From Dolichospermum sp. FACHB-1091 (lineage in GTDB: Bacteria; Cyanobacteriota; Cyanobacteriia; Cyanobacteriales; Nostocaceae): a stretch of 48,171 nucleotides of DNA. Location: assembly GCF_014697585.1 (NCBI RefSeq), contig NZ_JACJSB010000034.1, positions 1 to 48,171 on the forward strand, written 5' to 3'. The notes under the pieces were generated by a model. The model did no database searches and was not told the origin of the DNA. It saw only the letters and a list, made by a program, of their open reading frames with translations. Shown here piece by piece: positions 10,254 through 18,266 of this stretch; position 1 is the stretch's first letter, and each line of letters begins with the position of its first letter. The position numbers and the translations under genes are program-made.

Positions 10254-11090
10254 ATGAGCAATCAAGCTTCTATCCCAGTTATTGTTAATGGTGCGGCTGG
10301 TAAAATGGGACGTGAGGTCATCAAAGCAGTAGCCCAAGCATCTGATTTGACTTTACTGGGTGCAATTGACACTACTCCCCAACATCAAGGTAAAGACGCT
10401 GGAGAACTAGCGGGTTTAAGTGAACCCTTAGAAGTACCAATTAGCAATCAATTAGAACCTATGTTGGCCTATGTGGCTGGGGAAAGACAGATGCAGCCAG
10501 GTGTACTAGTTGATTTCACTCATCCTGATGTAGTATATAACAATATTCGCAGTGCGATCGCCTATGGAATTCGTCCAGTTGTGGGAACTACAGGTTTAAG
10601 TCCCGCACAAATTCAAGAATTAAGTGATTTTGCTGAAAAAGCCAGTACCGGTTGTTTGATTATTCCCAACTTTTCCATTGGTATGGTATTACTACAAGAA
10701 GCGGCTGTTAGAGCTTCTCAGTATTTTGATCATGTAGAAATTATCGAACTCCATCATAACCAAAAAGCTGATGCTCCCAGTGGTACAGCCATTCAAACTG
10801 CTCAACTTTTGGCAGAAATGGGTAAAACCTTCAATACTGCTATGGTGGAAGAAACGGAGAAAATACCAGGAGCTAGAGGCAGTTTAGCAGACGAAGGGAT
10901 TAGAATTCATAGTGTGCGCTTACCAGGACTAATTGCCCACCAAGAGGTGATTTTTGGTGCCGCTGGGCAGATTTATACCTTACGTCATGATACCAGCGAT
11001 CGCGCCTGTTATATGCCAGGAGTATTATTAGCCATACGCAAAGTTAACCAGCTAAAATCTTTAGTATATGGACTAGAAAAAATACTATAA
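10254..11090 (+). CDS. dapB: 4-Hydroxy-tetrahydrodipicolinate reductase
   Basis: DapB uses NAD(P)H to reduce the product of DapA in the diaminopimelate/lysine pathway that feeds peptidoglycan and protein synthesis. The 278-residue product shows the dinucleotide-binding GAAGKMG (13-19), [22 protein letters not shown] and the substrate/catalytic signature [13 protein letters not shown], with the catalytic His and Lys present. The length is typical. No strong Shine-Dalgarno precedes the ATG. It is not in an evident operon; the next gene follows after 92 bases that contain short AAATCTAAAATC-type repeats. Confidence 0.97.
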   Translation: MSNQASIPVIVNGAAGKMGREVIKAVAQASDLTLLGAIDTTPQHQGKDAGELAGLSEPLEVPISNQLEPMLAYVAGERQMQPGVLVDFTHPDVVYNNIRSAIAYGIRPVVGTTGLSPAQIQELSDFAEKASTGCLIIPNFSIGMVLLQEAAVRASQYFDHVEIIELHHNQKADAPSGTAIQTAQLLAEMGKTFNTAMVEETEKIPGARGSLADEGIRIHSVRLPGLIAHQEVIFGAAGQIYTLRHDTSDRACYMPGVLLAIRKVNQLKSLVYGLEKIL

Positions 11091-11182
11091 AACACTCAGC
11101 AATCATCTGTGAGAAATTTTCGATTGGCGATTTTTCCAGTCCAAAATCTAAAATCTAAAATTCAAAATCCCAAATCTAAAAT

Positions 11183-11878
11183 ATGATCGTTCCCCTAACT
11201 CGGCAAAAATTTGAACAAATTATTCCCCTAATTGCCTCTGGACCACAATATAAATACTATTGGGGGAAGTTTAGTAATTTTTTGCAGCGGCTATTAATTT
11301 CTGTAGTTACCATGGCTGTACTACTGCTGATACAATTTTTGTTTAGATTAGAATTTGGGTTAATCTTCTTTTTTGGGGTATTTGGTGCTTTCTTTTGGCT
11401 ATGGTATCCCATATTACAAGCAAGTATCCGCAATGGAAAATGCCGCCGTTACAAATACAGTGGATTTTTCCGGGGAAGAGTGCTAGATTGGTGGATTACA
11501 GATCGGTTAATGGGCAAACAGGAAACTGTCAACAGTAAAGGTGAGTTAGTAATTATTGAAAACCGCGAAAAGCGGATTAATCTAGAAATAGGAGACGACA
11601 CAGGATTTAGTGTTGAATTTGAAGCTCCACTACGTCCTGCCCACAAAGCCATTACTCGTGGTCAAATCGCTGAAATGGTGGTAATGTCAAATCGTGCTGA
11701 TTTAAGCACAATTGAAGAATTTAGTGATATATACATTCCTAGTCGTGACCTCTGGGTAAGTGATTATCCATATCTCCGCCGAGACTTATTTAATGAAGTT
11801 AGTATGCGTTTACGTGCAAACCAAGAAAGAAGACCTCGCCGTCGTCCAGGAAGACAAGGGGGGGTAGAGAATAGGTAA
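11183..11878 (+). CDS. Conserved cyanobacterial membrane protein, function unknown
   Basis: The 231-residue protein starts MIVPLTRQKFEQIIPLIASG, has two closely spaced hydrophobic helices (about residues 34-54 and 58-78), then a soluble domain (GRVLDWWITDRLMGK, IENREKRINLEIGDD, IYIPSRDLWVSDYPYLRRD) and a basic tail (RRPRRRPGRQGG). This suggests an inner- or thylakoid-membrane anchor with a cytoplasmic domain. Relatives have sometimes been labelled phosphate ABC transporter permease, but nothing here supports a transporter. It sits between dapB and nifJ on the same strand. Confidence 0.65.
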   Translation: MIVPLTRQKFEQIIPLIASGPQYKYYWGKFSNFLQRLLISVVTMAVLLLIQFLFRLEFGLIFFFGVFGAFFWLWYPILQASIRNGKCRRYKYSGFFRGRVLDWWITDRLMGKQETVNSKGELVIIENREKRINLEIGDDTGFSVEFEAPLRPAHKAITRGQIAEMVVMSNRADLSTIEEFSDIYIPSRDLWVSDYPYLRRDLFNEVSMRLRANQERRPRRRPGRQGGVENR

Positions 11879-12059
11879 TTGGTAATAGGTAATTAGTCCT
11901 TATATATCCGTTTCCTTGGGGTGTGATTGTTTGTTTAATCAATAAAACTGTAGAAAATATCACAAATTGACTTCCTAACTTTAGCTATTTCTAATGCTTA
12001 TCTTTTTGGTTTCTTTGCATACAGTTGAAACAACCACAAAAGACTCAGGAAGAAAAATC

Positions 12060-15000
12060 ATGAACAAATATTATGCCACAATTGATGGTAACGAAGCTGT
12101 TGCCCGTGTAGCCTACAAATTAAACGAAGTTATCGCTATTTATCCTATCACCCCATCTTCAAATATGGGTGAATGGGCTGATAGTTGGATGTCCGAAAAT
12201 AAACCAAATCTTTGGGGTACAGTTCCCAGCGTCACCCAAATGCAAAGCGAAGGAGGGGCTGCTGCTGCCGTCCATGGGGCATTACAAACGGGGGCATTAA
12301 GTACAACTTTCACCGCTTCCCAGGGATTATTATTAATGATTCCTAACTTGTACAAAATTGCCGGAGAATTAACTAGTTTTGTCCTTCATGTTTCTGCCCG
12401 TTCCTTAGCTACCCATGCGTTATCTATTTTCGGTGATCATAGTGATGTTATGGCTGCTAGGGCGACTGGTTTCGCTTTTTTGTGTTCGGCTTCTGTCCAG
12501 GAAAGTCATGATTTTGCCTTAATTTCTCATGCTGCAACTTTAGAAACAAGAGTGCCATTTTTACACTTTTTTGATGGGTTTAGAACTTCCCATGAAGTGC
12601 AGAAAGTTGAATTATTAACAGATGAAAATTTACAGGAATTTATTTCTTTAAAATCAATCTTAGCACATCGTCAAAGATGCTTAACTCCAGATCATCCAGT
12701 ATTACGAGGAACGGCACAAAATCCTGATGTTTACTTTCAATCTCGTGAAGGTGCAAACCCTTATTATCATGTTTGTGCCGATATTGTTGAAAAGATTATG
12801 GATAAATTTGGGAAACGCACAGGTAGATATTACAAACTCTATGAATATCATGGTGTACCAGACGCGGAAAGAGTAATTATTATCATGGGTTCTGGTTGTG
12901 AAACTGTCCATGAAACTGTAGATTATCTCAACAACGCAGGGGAAAAAGTTGGAGTTATTAAAGTGCGACTTTTCCGCCCTTTTGATATTGCTAGATTTAT
13001 AGAAGCATTACCCAATAGTGTCAAATCTATTGCAGTTTTGGATAGAACTAAAGAAGCCGGCAGTGCAGGAGAACCATTATATTTAGATGTGGTGACAGCT
13101 ATTTATGAAGGCTGGAAAAAAACTACATTTCCAAAAATTGTTGGGGGGAGATATGGACTTTCTTCTAAAGAATTTACGCCCGCAATGGTCAAGAGTATTT
13201 TTGATAATCTTAGCCAAATTAAACCCAAGAATCATTTTACAATTGGGATTAATGATGATGTTAGTTTCACCTCTTTAAATTTTGATGCCAATTTCTCTAC
13301 AGAACCGGATCATGTAGTTCGGGCAATGTTCTATGGTTTGGGTTCAGATGGTACAGTGGGTGCAAATAAGAACTCTATCAAAATCATCGGTGAAGGCACA
13401 GAAAATAACGCCCAAGGTTACTTTGTTTATGATTCCAAAAAATCCGGTTCAATGACAGTTTCTCACCTGCGTTTCGGACCTGAAAAAATTCGTTCAACCT
13501 ACCTCATAGACAAGGCTAATTTTATCGGTTGTCACCATTGGGGATTTGTGGAAAGTATTGATATTTTAAAAGCTGCTGCACCAGGGGCGATTTTATTGTT
13601 AAATAGTCCTTATGATGTAGATACAGTTTGGGAAAATCTCCCCTTAAAAGTAAAACAGCAAATTCTCGCCAAAAATCTCAAAGTTTACACTATTAATGCC
13701 AGTCAAGTGGCGAAAAATAGTGGTATGGGGCATAGAATTAACACTATTATGCAGGTCTGTTTCTTTGCTTTGGCGGGAGTATTGCCAGAAAAAGAAGCAA
13801 TTGCTAAAATCAAACAGTCCATAGAGAAAACTTATGGCAAAAAAGGTGTGGAAGTTGTCCAGAAGAATTTAAAAGCTGTAGACAACACCCTAGAAAATCT
13901 CCATGAAATCGAAATTCCTCTGGTGGAAATAGGTAATAAGGAAAATTACCAATTAGCAATTACCAAACCCCAATTTGTCGAGAATGTTCTCAGTAAAATT
14001 ATGGTCTGGGAAGGTGATGATTTACCTGTGAGTGCTTTACCCGCTGACGGAACTTTTCCCAGTGGGACTGCAAAATGGGAAAAACGTAACGTGGCGGCAG
14101 AAATACCAGTTTGGGATAGTGATGTCTGCGTTCAGTGTGGTAAATGTGTGATGGTTTGTCCCCACGCGGCTATTCGCGCTAAAGCCTATCCAGTTAATGA
14201 ATTAGTCAACGCACCGACAACTTTTAAATCAACTAACGCCAAAGATAAGAGTTTTGCTAACCAGAAATTCACTATTCAGGTAGCCCCAGAAGACTGTACA
14301 GGCTGCGAAATTTGTGTTAGCGTCTGTCCTGCCAAAAACAAAGCCGAACCCACCCGCAAGGCGATTAACATGAGTCCACAATTACCCTTGCGGGAACAAG
14401 AACGAGAAAATTGGCATTTCTTTTTGAGTTTACCAAATCCTGACCGGAAAACTTTGAAAGTAAACCAAATTCGACAACAACAATTACAAGAACCATTGTT
14501 TGAGTTTTCCGGTGCTTGTGCTGGTTGTGGAGAAACCCCCTACCTTAAATTATTAACACAATTATTTGGCGATCGCTCACTCATTGCCAACGCCACCGGT
14601 TGTTCTTCCATTTATGGGGGAAATTTACCCACAACTCCCTGGAGTCAAAATGATCAAGGAAGAGGTCCGGCTTGGTCTAATAGTTTATTTGAAGATAACG
14701 CCGAATTTGGTTTTGGTTATCGTTTATCCATAGACAAACAAGCGGAATTTGCCGCAGAATTATTATCACAATTAAGTAATGAAATTGGCGATAATTTAGT
14801 TAATGCCATTCTCAAGGCCGAACAAAAAACCGAAGCTGATATTTGGGACCAGCGGGAAAGAATTGTCATCCTCAAACACAAATTAGATCAAATATTGAAC
14901 AATGTAGAGACGTTCCATGGAACGTCTCTACAATTAAATGAAACATCTCTACAACCGAACAACAAAACCTCTCTAGAAAAGACGAAAATCCAAAATCTAA

Positions 15001-15668
15001 AATCCTTAGCTGATTATTTAGTTAAGAAAAGTGTGTGGATAGTTGGGGGTGATGGTTGGGCGTATGATATAGATTTTGGAGGAATTGATCATATAATTTC
15101 CACAGGTCGCAATGTGAACATTTTGGTCATGGACACAGAAGTTTATTCTAATACCGGAGGACAATCTTCTAAAGCCACACCCAAAGCCGCAGTAGCTAAA
15201 TATGCGACTGGAGGTAAACCTGCACCCAAGAAAGATTTAGGTTTAATGGCCATGACTTATGGTAATGTTTATGTTGCCAGCGTCGCTTTAGGTGCGCGAG
15301 ATGAACATACACTCAAAGCATTTTTAGAAGCGGAAGCTTTTGATGGTCCATCAATCATAATTGCCTATAGTCATTGTATTGCTCACGGGATTGATATGAC
15401 CACTGGTTTACAACAGCAAAAGGCGTTAGTAGACTCAGGAAGATGGTTATTATATCGCTATAATCCGGCATTACAAGACCAGGGTAAAAATCCCCTCCAA
15501 TTGGATATGAAAGCGCCTTCTGAATCGGTGGAAAAGTCAATGTATCAGGAGAACCGCTTTAAAATGTTGACGAAGAGTAAACCGGAGGTGGCGAAATTGT
15601 TGCTAGAACAAGCGCAAGCAGAAGTTAATGCTAGATGGGAAATGTATCAATATTTAGCGAATAGGTAA
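12060..15668 (+). CDS. nifJ: Pyruvate:ferredoxin (flavodoxin) oxidoreductase
   Basis: This large (about 1202-residue) enzyme decarboxylates pyruvate to acetyl-CoA and passes electrons to ferredoxin or flavodoxin. In heterocystous cyanobacteria it supports nitrogenase or fermentative metabolism. All modules are present: N-terminal TPP-binding and transketolase-like domains (YPITPSSNMGEW; FGDHSDVMAARATG), the gamma-type domain (FYGLGSDGTVGANKNSIKII), two 4Fe-4S clusters (CVQCGKCVMVCP and CTGCEICVSVCP), and the C-terminal TPP domain (CAGCGETPYLKLL; GGDGWAYDIDFGG; NTGGQSSKATP). I start it at 12060 (MNKYYATIDGNEAVA) behind AGGAAG rather than at the open upstream ATG. Between the two parts of the C-terminal domain a repeat-derived segment is inserted in frame (14903 onward). 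Confidence 0.97.
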   Translation: MNKYYATIDGNEAVARVAYKLNEVIAIYPITPSSNMGEWADSWMSENKPNLWGTVPSVTQMQSEGGAAAAVHGALQTGALSTTFTASQGLLLMIPNLYKIAGELTSFVLHVSARSLATHALSIFGDHSDVMAARATGFAFLCSASVQESHDFALISHAATLETRVPFLHFFDGFRTSHEVQKVELLTDENLQEFISLKSILAHRQRCLTPDHPVLRGTAQNPDVYFQSREGANPYYHVCADIVEKIMDKFGKRTGRYYKLYEYHGVPDAERVIIIMGSGCETVHETVDYLNNAGEKVGVIKVRLFRPFDIARFIEALPNSVKSIAVLDRTKEAGSAGEPLYLDVVTAIYEGWKKTTFPKIVGGRYGLSSKEFTPAMVKSIFDNLSQIKPKNHFTIGINDDVSFTSLNFDANFSTEPDHVVRAMFYGLGSDGTVGANKNSIKIIGEGTENNAQGYFVYDSKKSGSMTVSHLRFGPEKIRSTYLIDKANFIGCHHWGFVESIDILKAAAPGAILLLNSPYDVDTVWENLPLKVKQQILAKNLKVYTINASQVAKNSGMGHRINTIMQVCFFALAGVLPEKEAIAKIKQSIEKTYGKKGVEVVQKNLKAVDNTLENLHEIEIPLVEIGNKENYQLAITKPQFVENVLSKIMVWEGDDLPVSALPADGTFPSGTAKWEKRNVAAEIPVWDSDVCVQCGKCVMVCPHAAIRAKAYPVNELVNAPTTFKSTNAKDKSFANQKFTIQVAPEDCTGCEICVSVCPAKNKAEPTRKAINMSPQLPLREQERENWHFFLSLPNPDRKTLKVNQIRQQQLQEPLFEFSGACAGCGETPYLKLLTQLFGDRSLIANATGCSSIYGGNLPTTPWSQNDQGRGPAWSNSLFEDNAEFGFGYRLSIDKQAEFAAELLSQLSNEIGDNLVNAILKAEQKTEADIWDQRERIVILKHKLDQILNNVETFHGTSLQLNETSLQPNNKTSLEKTKIQNLKSLADYLVKKSVWIVGGDGWAYDIDFGGIDHIISTGRNVNILVMDTEVYSNTGGQSSKATPKAAVAKYATGGKPAPKKDLGLMAMTYGNVYVASVALGARDEHTLKAFLEAEAFDGPSIIIAYSHCIAHGIDMTTGLQQQKALVDSGRWLLYRYNPALQDQGKNPLQLDMKAPSESVEKSMYQENRFKMLTKSKPEVAKLLLEQAQAEVNARWEMYQYLANR
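14903..14932. repeat. Palindromic repeat inserted in frame within nifJ
   Basis: TGTAGAGACGTTCCA is followed at once by its exact reverse complement TGGAACGTCTCTACA, a perfect 30-bp palindrome. The next ~70 bases (ACATCTCTACAACC, AAAATCCAAAATCTAAAATCC) also look like intergenic repeat. Together they encode about 30 residues (VETFHGTSLQLNETSLQPNN and on to KIQNLK) without breaking the frame. The GTAGAGACGTTC unit recurs at about 9711 and 39596. Confidence 0.85.
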
Positions 15669-15677
15669 ATCTTCATT

Positions 15678-15707
15678 GTAGGTTGGGTTGACGCAAGGAA
15701 ACCCAAC
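15678..15707. repeat. Palindromic repeat after nifJ
   Basis: GTTGGGTT (15682-15689) pairs with AACCCAAC (15700-15707). It belongs to the GTAGGTTGGGTT...AACCCAAC group of short cyanobacterial intergenic palindromes. There is no T-run, so it is not a standard terminator, though it could cap the nifJ transcript. Confidence 0.5.
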
Positions 15708-15717
15708 ATTACCAACA

Positions 15718-16235
15718 TCAATTGTATAATTTCTGTAAAAGTTCTTGATAAGTGACAATTTCAGTATTTTCAAATTTTGCAATCACTAATAAATCTTGAT
15801 CACCTGTGACTAAAAAGCATCACTATCTTTTGCTAATCCTAAAAGATAATTATCTTTCGCATCTCGACAAATAAACAGGACTTACGCAAAATAGAACGAA
15901 AGTAGGGGTAATTCATGAATTACCCCTACGAAATAATCAGGGTTTCAGTTACATCTTGCGTAAGTCCTAATAAAAAATTCTGATGTTGTATTTATAAATA
16001 CACCAATAGTGCTTAAAAGTTGAATTAATTCGTGAACTTTGTGAGACGGGAAATATTTTTGTAATTTAGGACGTTGAGTGACTAAAGTAATTTCTTCTAA
16101 TATTTGCTCAGAAATTATTAATTGAATTGCTTCTTCAACTAAAAGGTTTTTTAATTCTTTCAATTCCTTACCAATCAAAAAACTAATCCAAAGATTAGTA
16201 TCAATAATTATCTTAACTGTTATTTTTTCCAGCAT
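15718..16235 (-). pseudogene. PIN-domain toxin (COG1569-type), disrupted by a MITE and a frameshift
   Basis: The N-terminal part (16235-15970: MLEKITVKIIIDTNLWISFL, LIISEQILEEI, VTQRPKLQKYF) is a PIN-family toxin of the COG1569 type. It runs into the element at 15877-15968, whose end supplies a few wrong residues and a stop. The rest continues past the element: ICRDAKDNYLLGLAKDSDA, then a shifted frame FLVTGDQDLLVIAKFENTEI and VTYQELLQKLYN to the stop at 15718. So the gene carries one insertion and one frameshift. The start (16235) overlaps the antitoxin gene by 23 bases, as in intact toxin-antitoxin operons. Confidence 0.82.
15877..15968. repeat. MITE with AGGACTTACGCA inverted ends (copy 2), inside PIN toxin
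   Basis: AGGACTTACGCA (15877-15888) and TGCGTAAGTCCT (15957-15968) are the same perfect ends as at 8442-8532. The interior differs: it holds a 28-bp palindrome at 15902-15929 built on GTAGGGGTAATTCA / TGAATTACCCCTAC. AATAAA occurs near both outer edges and may be a target duplication. Confidence 0.8.
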
Positions 16236-16449
16236 AAATTTGAGAACGGACAATTTCCACTTCTTCTGTAATTTCTTCTAATGACAATTCATCAGTTTGA
16301 AATATTTCTAATAACTCTGTTAATTTATTATTCAATGTTTCTTTTTCTAACTCTTTACTAAGTAATAATTTTTCGGAATTAGAAAGTTGTTTAACTAAGC
16401 TAAGAATTTGATCAAATGTCAAGGGAAGTTGATAGGTATTTTGTAACAT
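16213..16449 (-). CDS. Antitoxin partner of the broken PIN toxin
   Basis: The 78-residue acidic protein (MLQNTYQLPLTFDQILSLVK, then LSNSEKLLLSKELEKETLNN) resembles the small helical antitoxins found with COG1569 PIN toxins in cyanobacteria: an N-terminal LTFDQILSLVKQL segment and a charged C-terminal tail. I start it at the ATG at 16449, ten bases after AAGGAG; an in-frame extension to 16491 has no such site. Its 3' end overlaps the toxin start by 23 bases. Because the toxin is interrupted, this gene is now probably an orphan antitoxin. Its DNA-binding and toxin-binding roles are inferred. Confidence 0.68.
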   Translation of the reverse strand: MLQNTYQLPLTFDQILSLVKQLSNSEKLLLSKELEKETLNNKLTELLEIFQTDELSLEEITEEVEIVRSQIYAGKNNS

Positions 16450-16620
16450 AGTGTCAATTCTCCTTTTCTGATATAATATATTATTCACCAATTTTTATGA
16501 TTATACTGGTGTTAGCTTGCAGTTTTCACCGATATCATCTAAAATAATATAAAATTTACAACCTGAAAAATGTATCTACTGTAGTTATCATCAAAATATG
16601 AGATAGCAAAAAAATAAACT

Positions 16621-17202
16621 ATGCAAACTCAACAACGTTACTACACTACTGAAGAATATTTAGCACAAGAAGAACTTGCAGAATTTCGCAGCGAGTACCG
16701 AAATGGAGAAATAGTACCAATGACAGGGGGGTCTCTTAATCATAACCAAATTGCCGGCAATGTTTATGCCTTTTTGAAATTTGCACTGCGGGGTAAAAGT
16801 TGCAAACCATACATCGGTGATTTGCGATTATGGATTCCGCGTTATCATCAATATACTTATCCAGATATTTTAGTGATTGATGGTGAACCACTTTTTCAAC
16901 CGCAACGTAAAGATACTATTCTTAATCCTTGTTTAATTGTTGAGGTTCTGTCTAAATCTACACAAAATCACGACCGCACTGATAAATTTCGTTATTATCG
17001 CTCAATTCCTGATTTTCAAGAATATGTGTTAATTAGCCAATATGAAATCAGCATAGAACATTATAAAAAAGCCGAAGATGATGCTTGGTTATTTCGTGCT
17101 TATGAATCTGATCAAGATAAAATCTTTTTAGGTGCTATAAATTTAGAAATTCCACTGTTAGATATTTATGAAGATGTGAATTTTAAGTTACAGGAGGATT
17201 GA
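16621..17202 (+). CDS. Uma2-family (DUF820) PD-(D/E)XK endonuclease-like protein
   Basis: The 193-residue protein is typical of Uma2: YYTTEEYLAQEELAEFRSEY at the N-terminus, GEIVPMTGGSLNHNQIAGNV, then YTYPDILVID (catalytic Asp) and NPCLIVEVLSKST (Glu-x-x), followed by RTDKFRYYRSIPDFQEYVLI. The catalytic D...ExL pattern is intact. Uma2 proteins occur in tens of copies in cyanobacterial genomes; their biological role is unproven, with links to mobile DNA suggested. It is monocistronic, in a cluster of toxin-antitoxin and nuclease genes. Confidence 0.88.
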   Translation: MQTQQRYYTTEEYLAQEELAEFRSEYRNGEIVPMTGGSLNHNQIAGNVYAFLKFALRGKSCKPYIGDLRLWIPRYHQYTYPDILVIDGEPLFQPQRKDTILNPCLIVEVLSKSTQNHDRTDKFRYYRSIPDFQEYVLISQYEISIEHYKKAEDDAWLFRAYESDQDKIFLGAINLEIPLLDIYEDVNFKLQED

Positions 17203-17434
17203 TAAAAATGATTTTTAAAGATTTGGATATAAAGGATTGATATTTTCATTAATCAAATATTTAATGATCATTTCCTCATACTTTCGCTTGTCTTTCTATT
17301 TTAAGTTGACGGAGTTTTTCTGATACTGGTGGGGGATTAAGGCGATCGCTCATCTTCGTTCGTTGTGAGGTATACATGATTCCTACGGAGAGCGATCGCA
17401 CCCTTTACTGAAAAATCACTACAAATGCTCAGTT
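17203..17434. other. Intergenic space with HIP1 sites
   Basis: This is a convergent intergenic stretch between Uma2 and the Rpn-like gene. It holds two HIP1 octamers (GCGATCGC, about 17342 and 17393). I see no gene or clear terminator. Confidence 0.4.
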
Positions 17435-18220
17435 TTACAATGATTGAATTTCTTGTTGTAAAGCTCGAACTTGTTCAACAGATAATTCAGTAACTTCAGC
17501 AATTTGCTCTAAATTCATGCCGATTCGTAATAAATTTATAGCCAATTTTCTTGTTGTTTCAGCCCTACCTTTAGCTTTACCTTTGGCTTCACCTTCTTCG
17601 AGGATGTCTTGATAAATTACTGATTCGCGCATAATCTCACTCCTGAAAATTTTCTTGATCACATTTCTATTTAACACCAACCCAGCTAAAATACTGCTGG
17701 CAGCAGCTATATCCCTTTGTTGTTGTTGATCTTTAATTTTTTCGACTGCTTGTGCTACTTGGCTCAATACCATTCTAGGATCTTCTGTCTGACTTAGCAC
17801 GGCAAATGGTAATAAACCGGGCGCGGTCATAAATTGTTCTGTTGGTTGTTCCCATAGACGGATTACTTCAAACTCATGGTGGGTTTTGTTTAATCTGAAA
17901 CTATTCTCATGGACTAATTCAGAATCTGTTTTTCTCAAATAAATCACTACTTGGCGCATCTCTTTGTCAGGAAAACGCCGATAACCTCTAACTCGATAAT
18001 CTAACATCCTAAAGGGTATATTTTTATTACCATCGGTCTGAAACTCAATATGTAATATTAAGTTCTCTGATTGTAATAAAATCAACGAATCAGCGCGAAT
18101 TGGTTCGTTTGATAATTTTGTTGGACTCAGTTCTATTAATTCAACTGGTGAACCTAGTAACCATGTGGCTAAGTCTGCTTGGAAGTTTTCGGCGAGATAT
18201 TTACAGATGTTGTCATACAT
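17435..18220 (-). CDS. Rpn-family recombination-promoting nuclease/putative transposase
   Basis: The 261-residue protein begins MYDNICKYLAENFQADLATW and has the PD-(D/E)XK core: RADSLILL (Asp) and LILHIEFQTDGN (E-x-Q), then PFRMLDYRVRGYRRFP and QVVIYLR. This matches the Rpn/YhgA-like group abundant in cyanobacteria, whose E. coli members promote RecA-independent recombination. A charged linker EEGEAKGKAKGRAE precedes a short helical C-terminal domain (LLRIGMNLEQIAEVTELSVE) resembling an HTH, common in this family. It lies 46 bases downstream of the STAND NTPase gene on the same strand. Confidence 0.85.
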   Translation of the reverse strand: MYDNICKYLAENFQADLATWLLGSPVELIELSPTKLSNEPIRADSLILLQSENLILHIEFQTDGNKNIPFRMLDYRVRGYRRFPDKEMRQVVIYLRKTDSELVHENSFRLNKTHHEFEVIRLWEQPTEQFMTAPGLLPFAVLSQTEDPRMVLSQVAQAVEKIKDQQQQRDIAAASSILAGLVLNRNVIKKIFRSEIMRESVIYQDILEEGEAKGKAKGRAETTRKLAINLLRIGMNLEQIAEVTELSVEQVRALQQEIQSL

Positions 18221-18266
18221 TTGATTTAACAGCCTTGAATTTACATTAAATTTCTATCAGATATGT

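Noticed and set aside
9609-10261. Two minus-strand frames (148 and 69 codons) before dapB as genes
   Set aside because: The first crosses the MITE in the tnpA relic and the second covers decayed sequence; both are chance frames over transposon remains.
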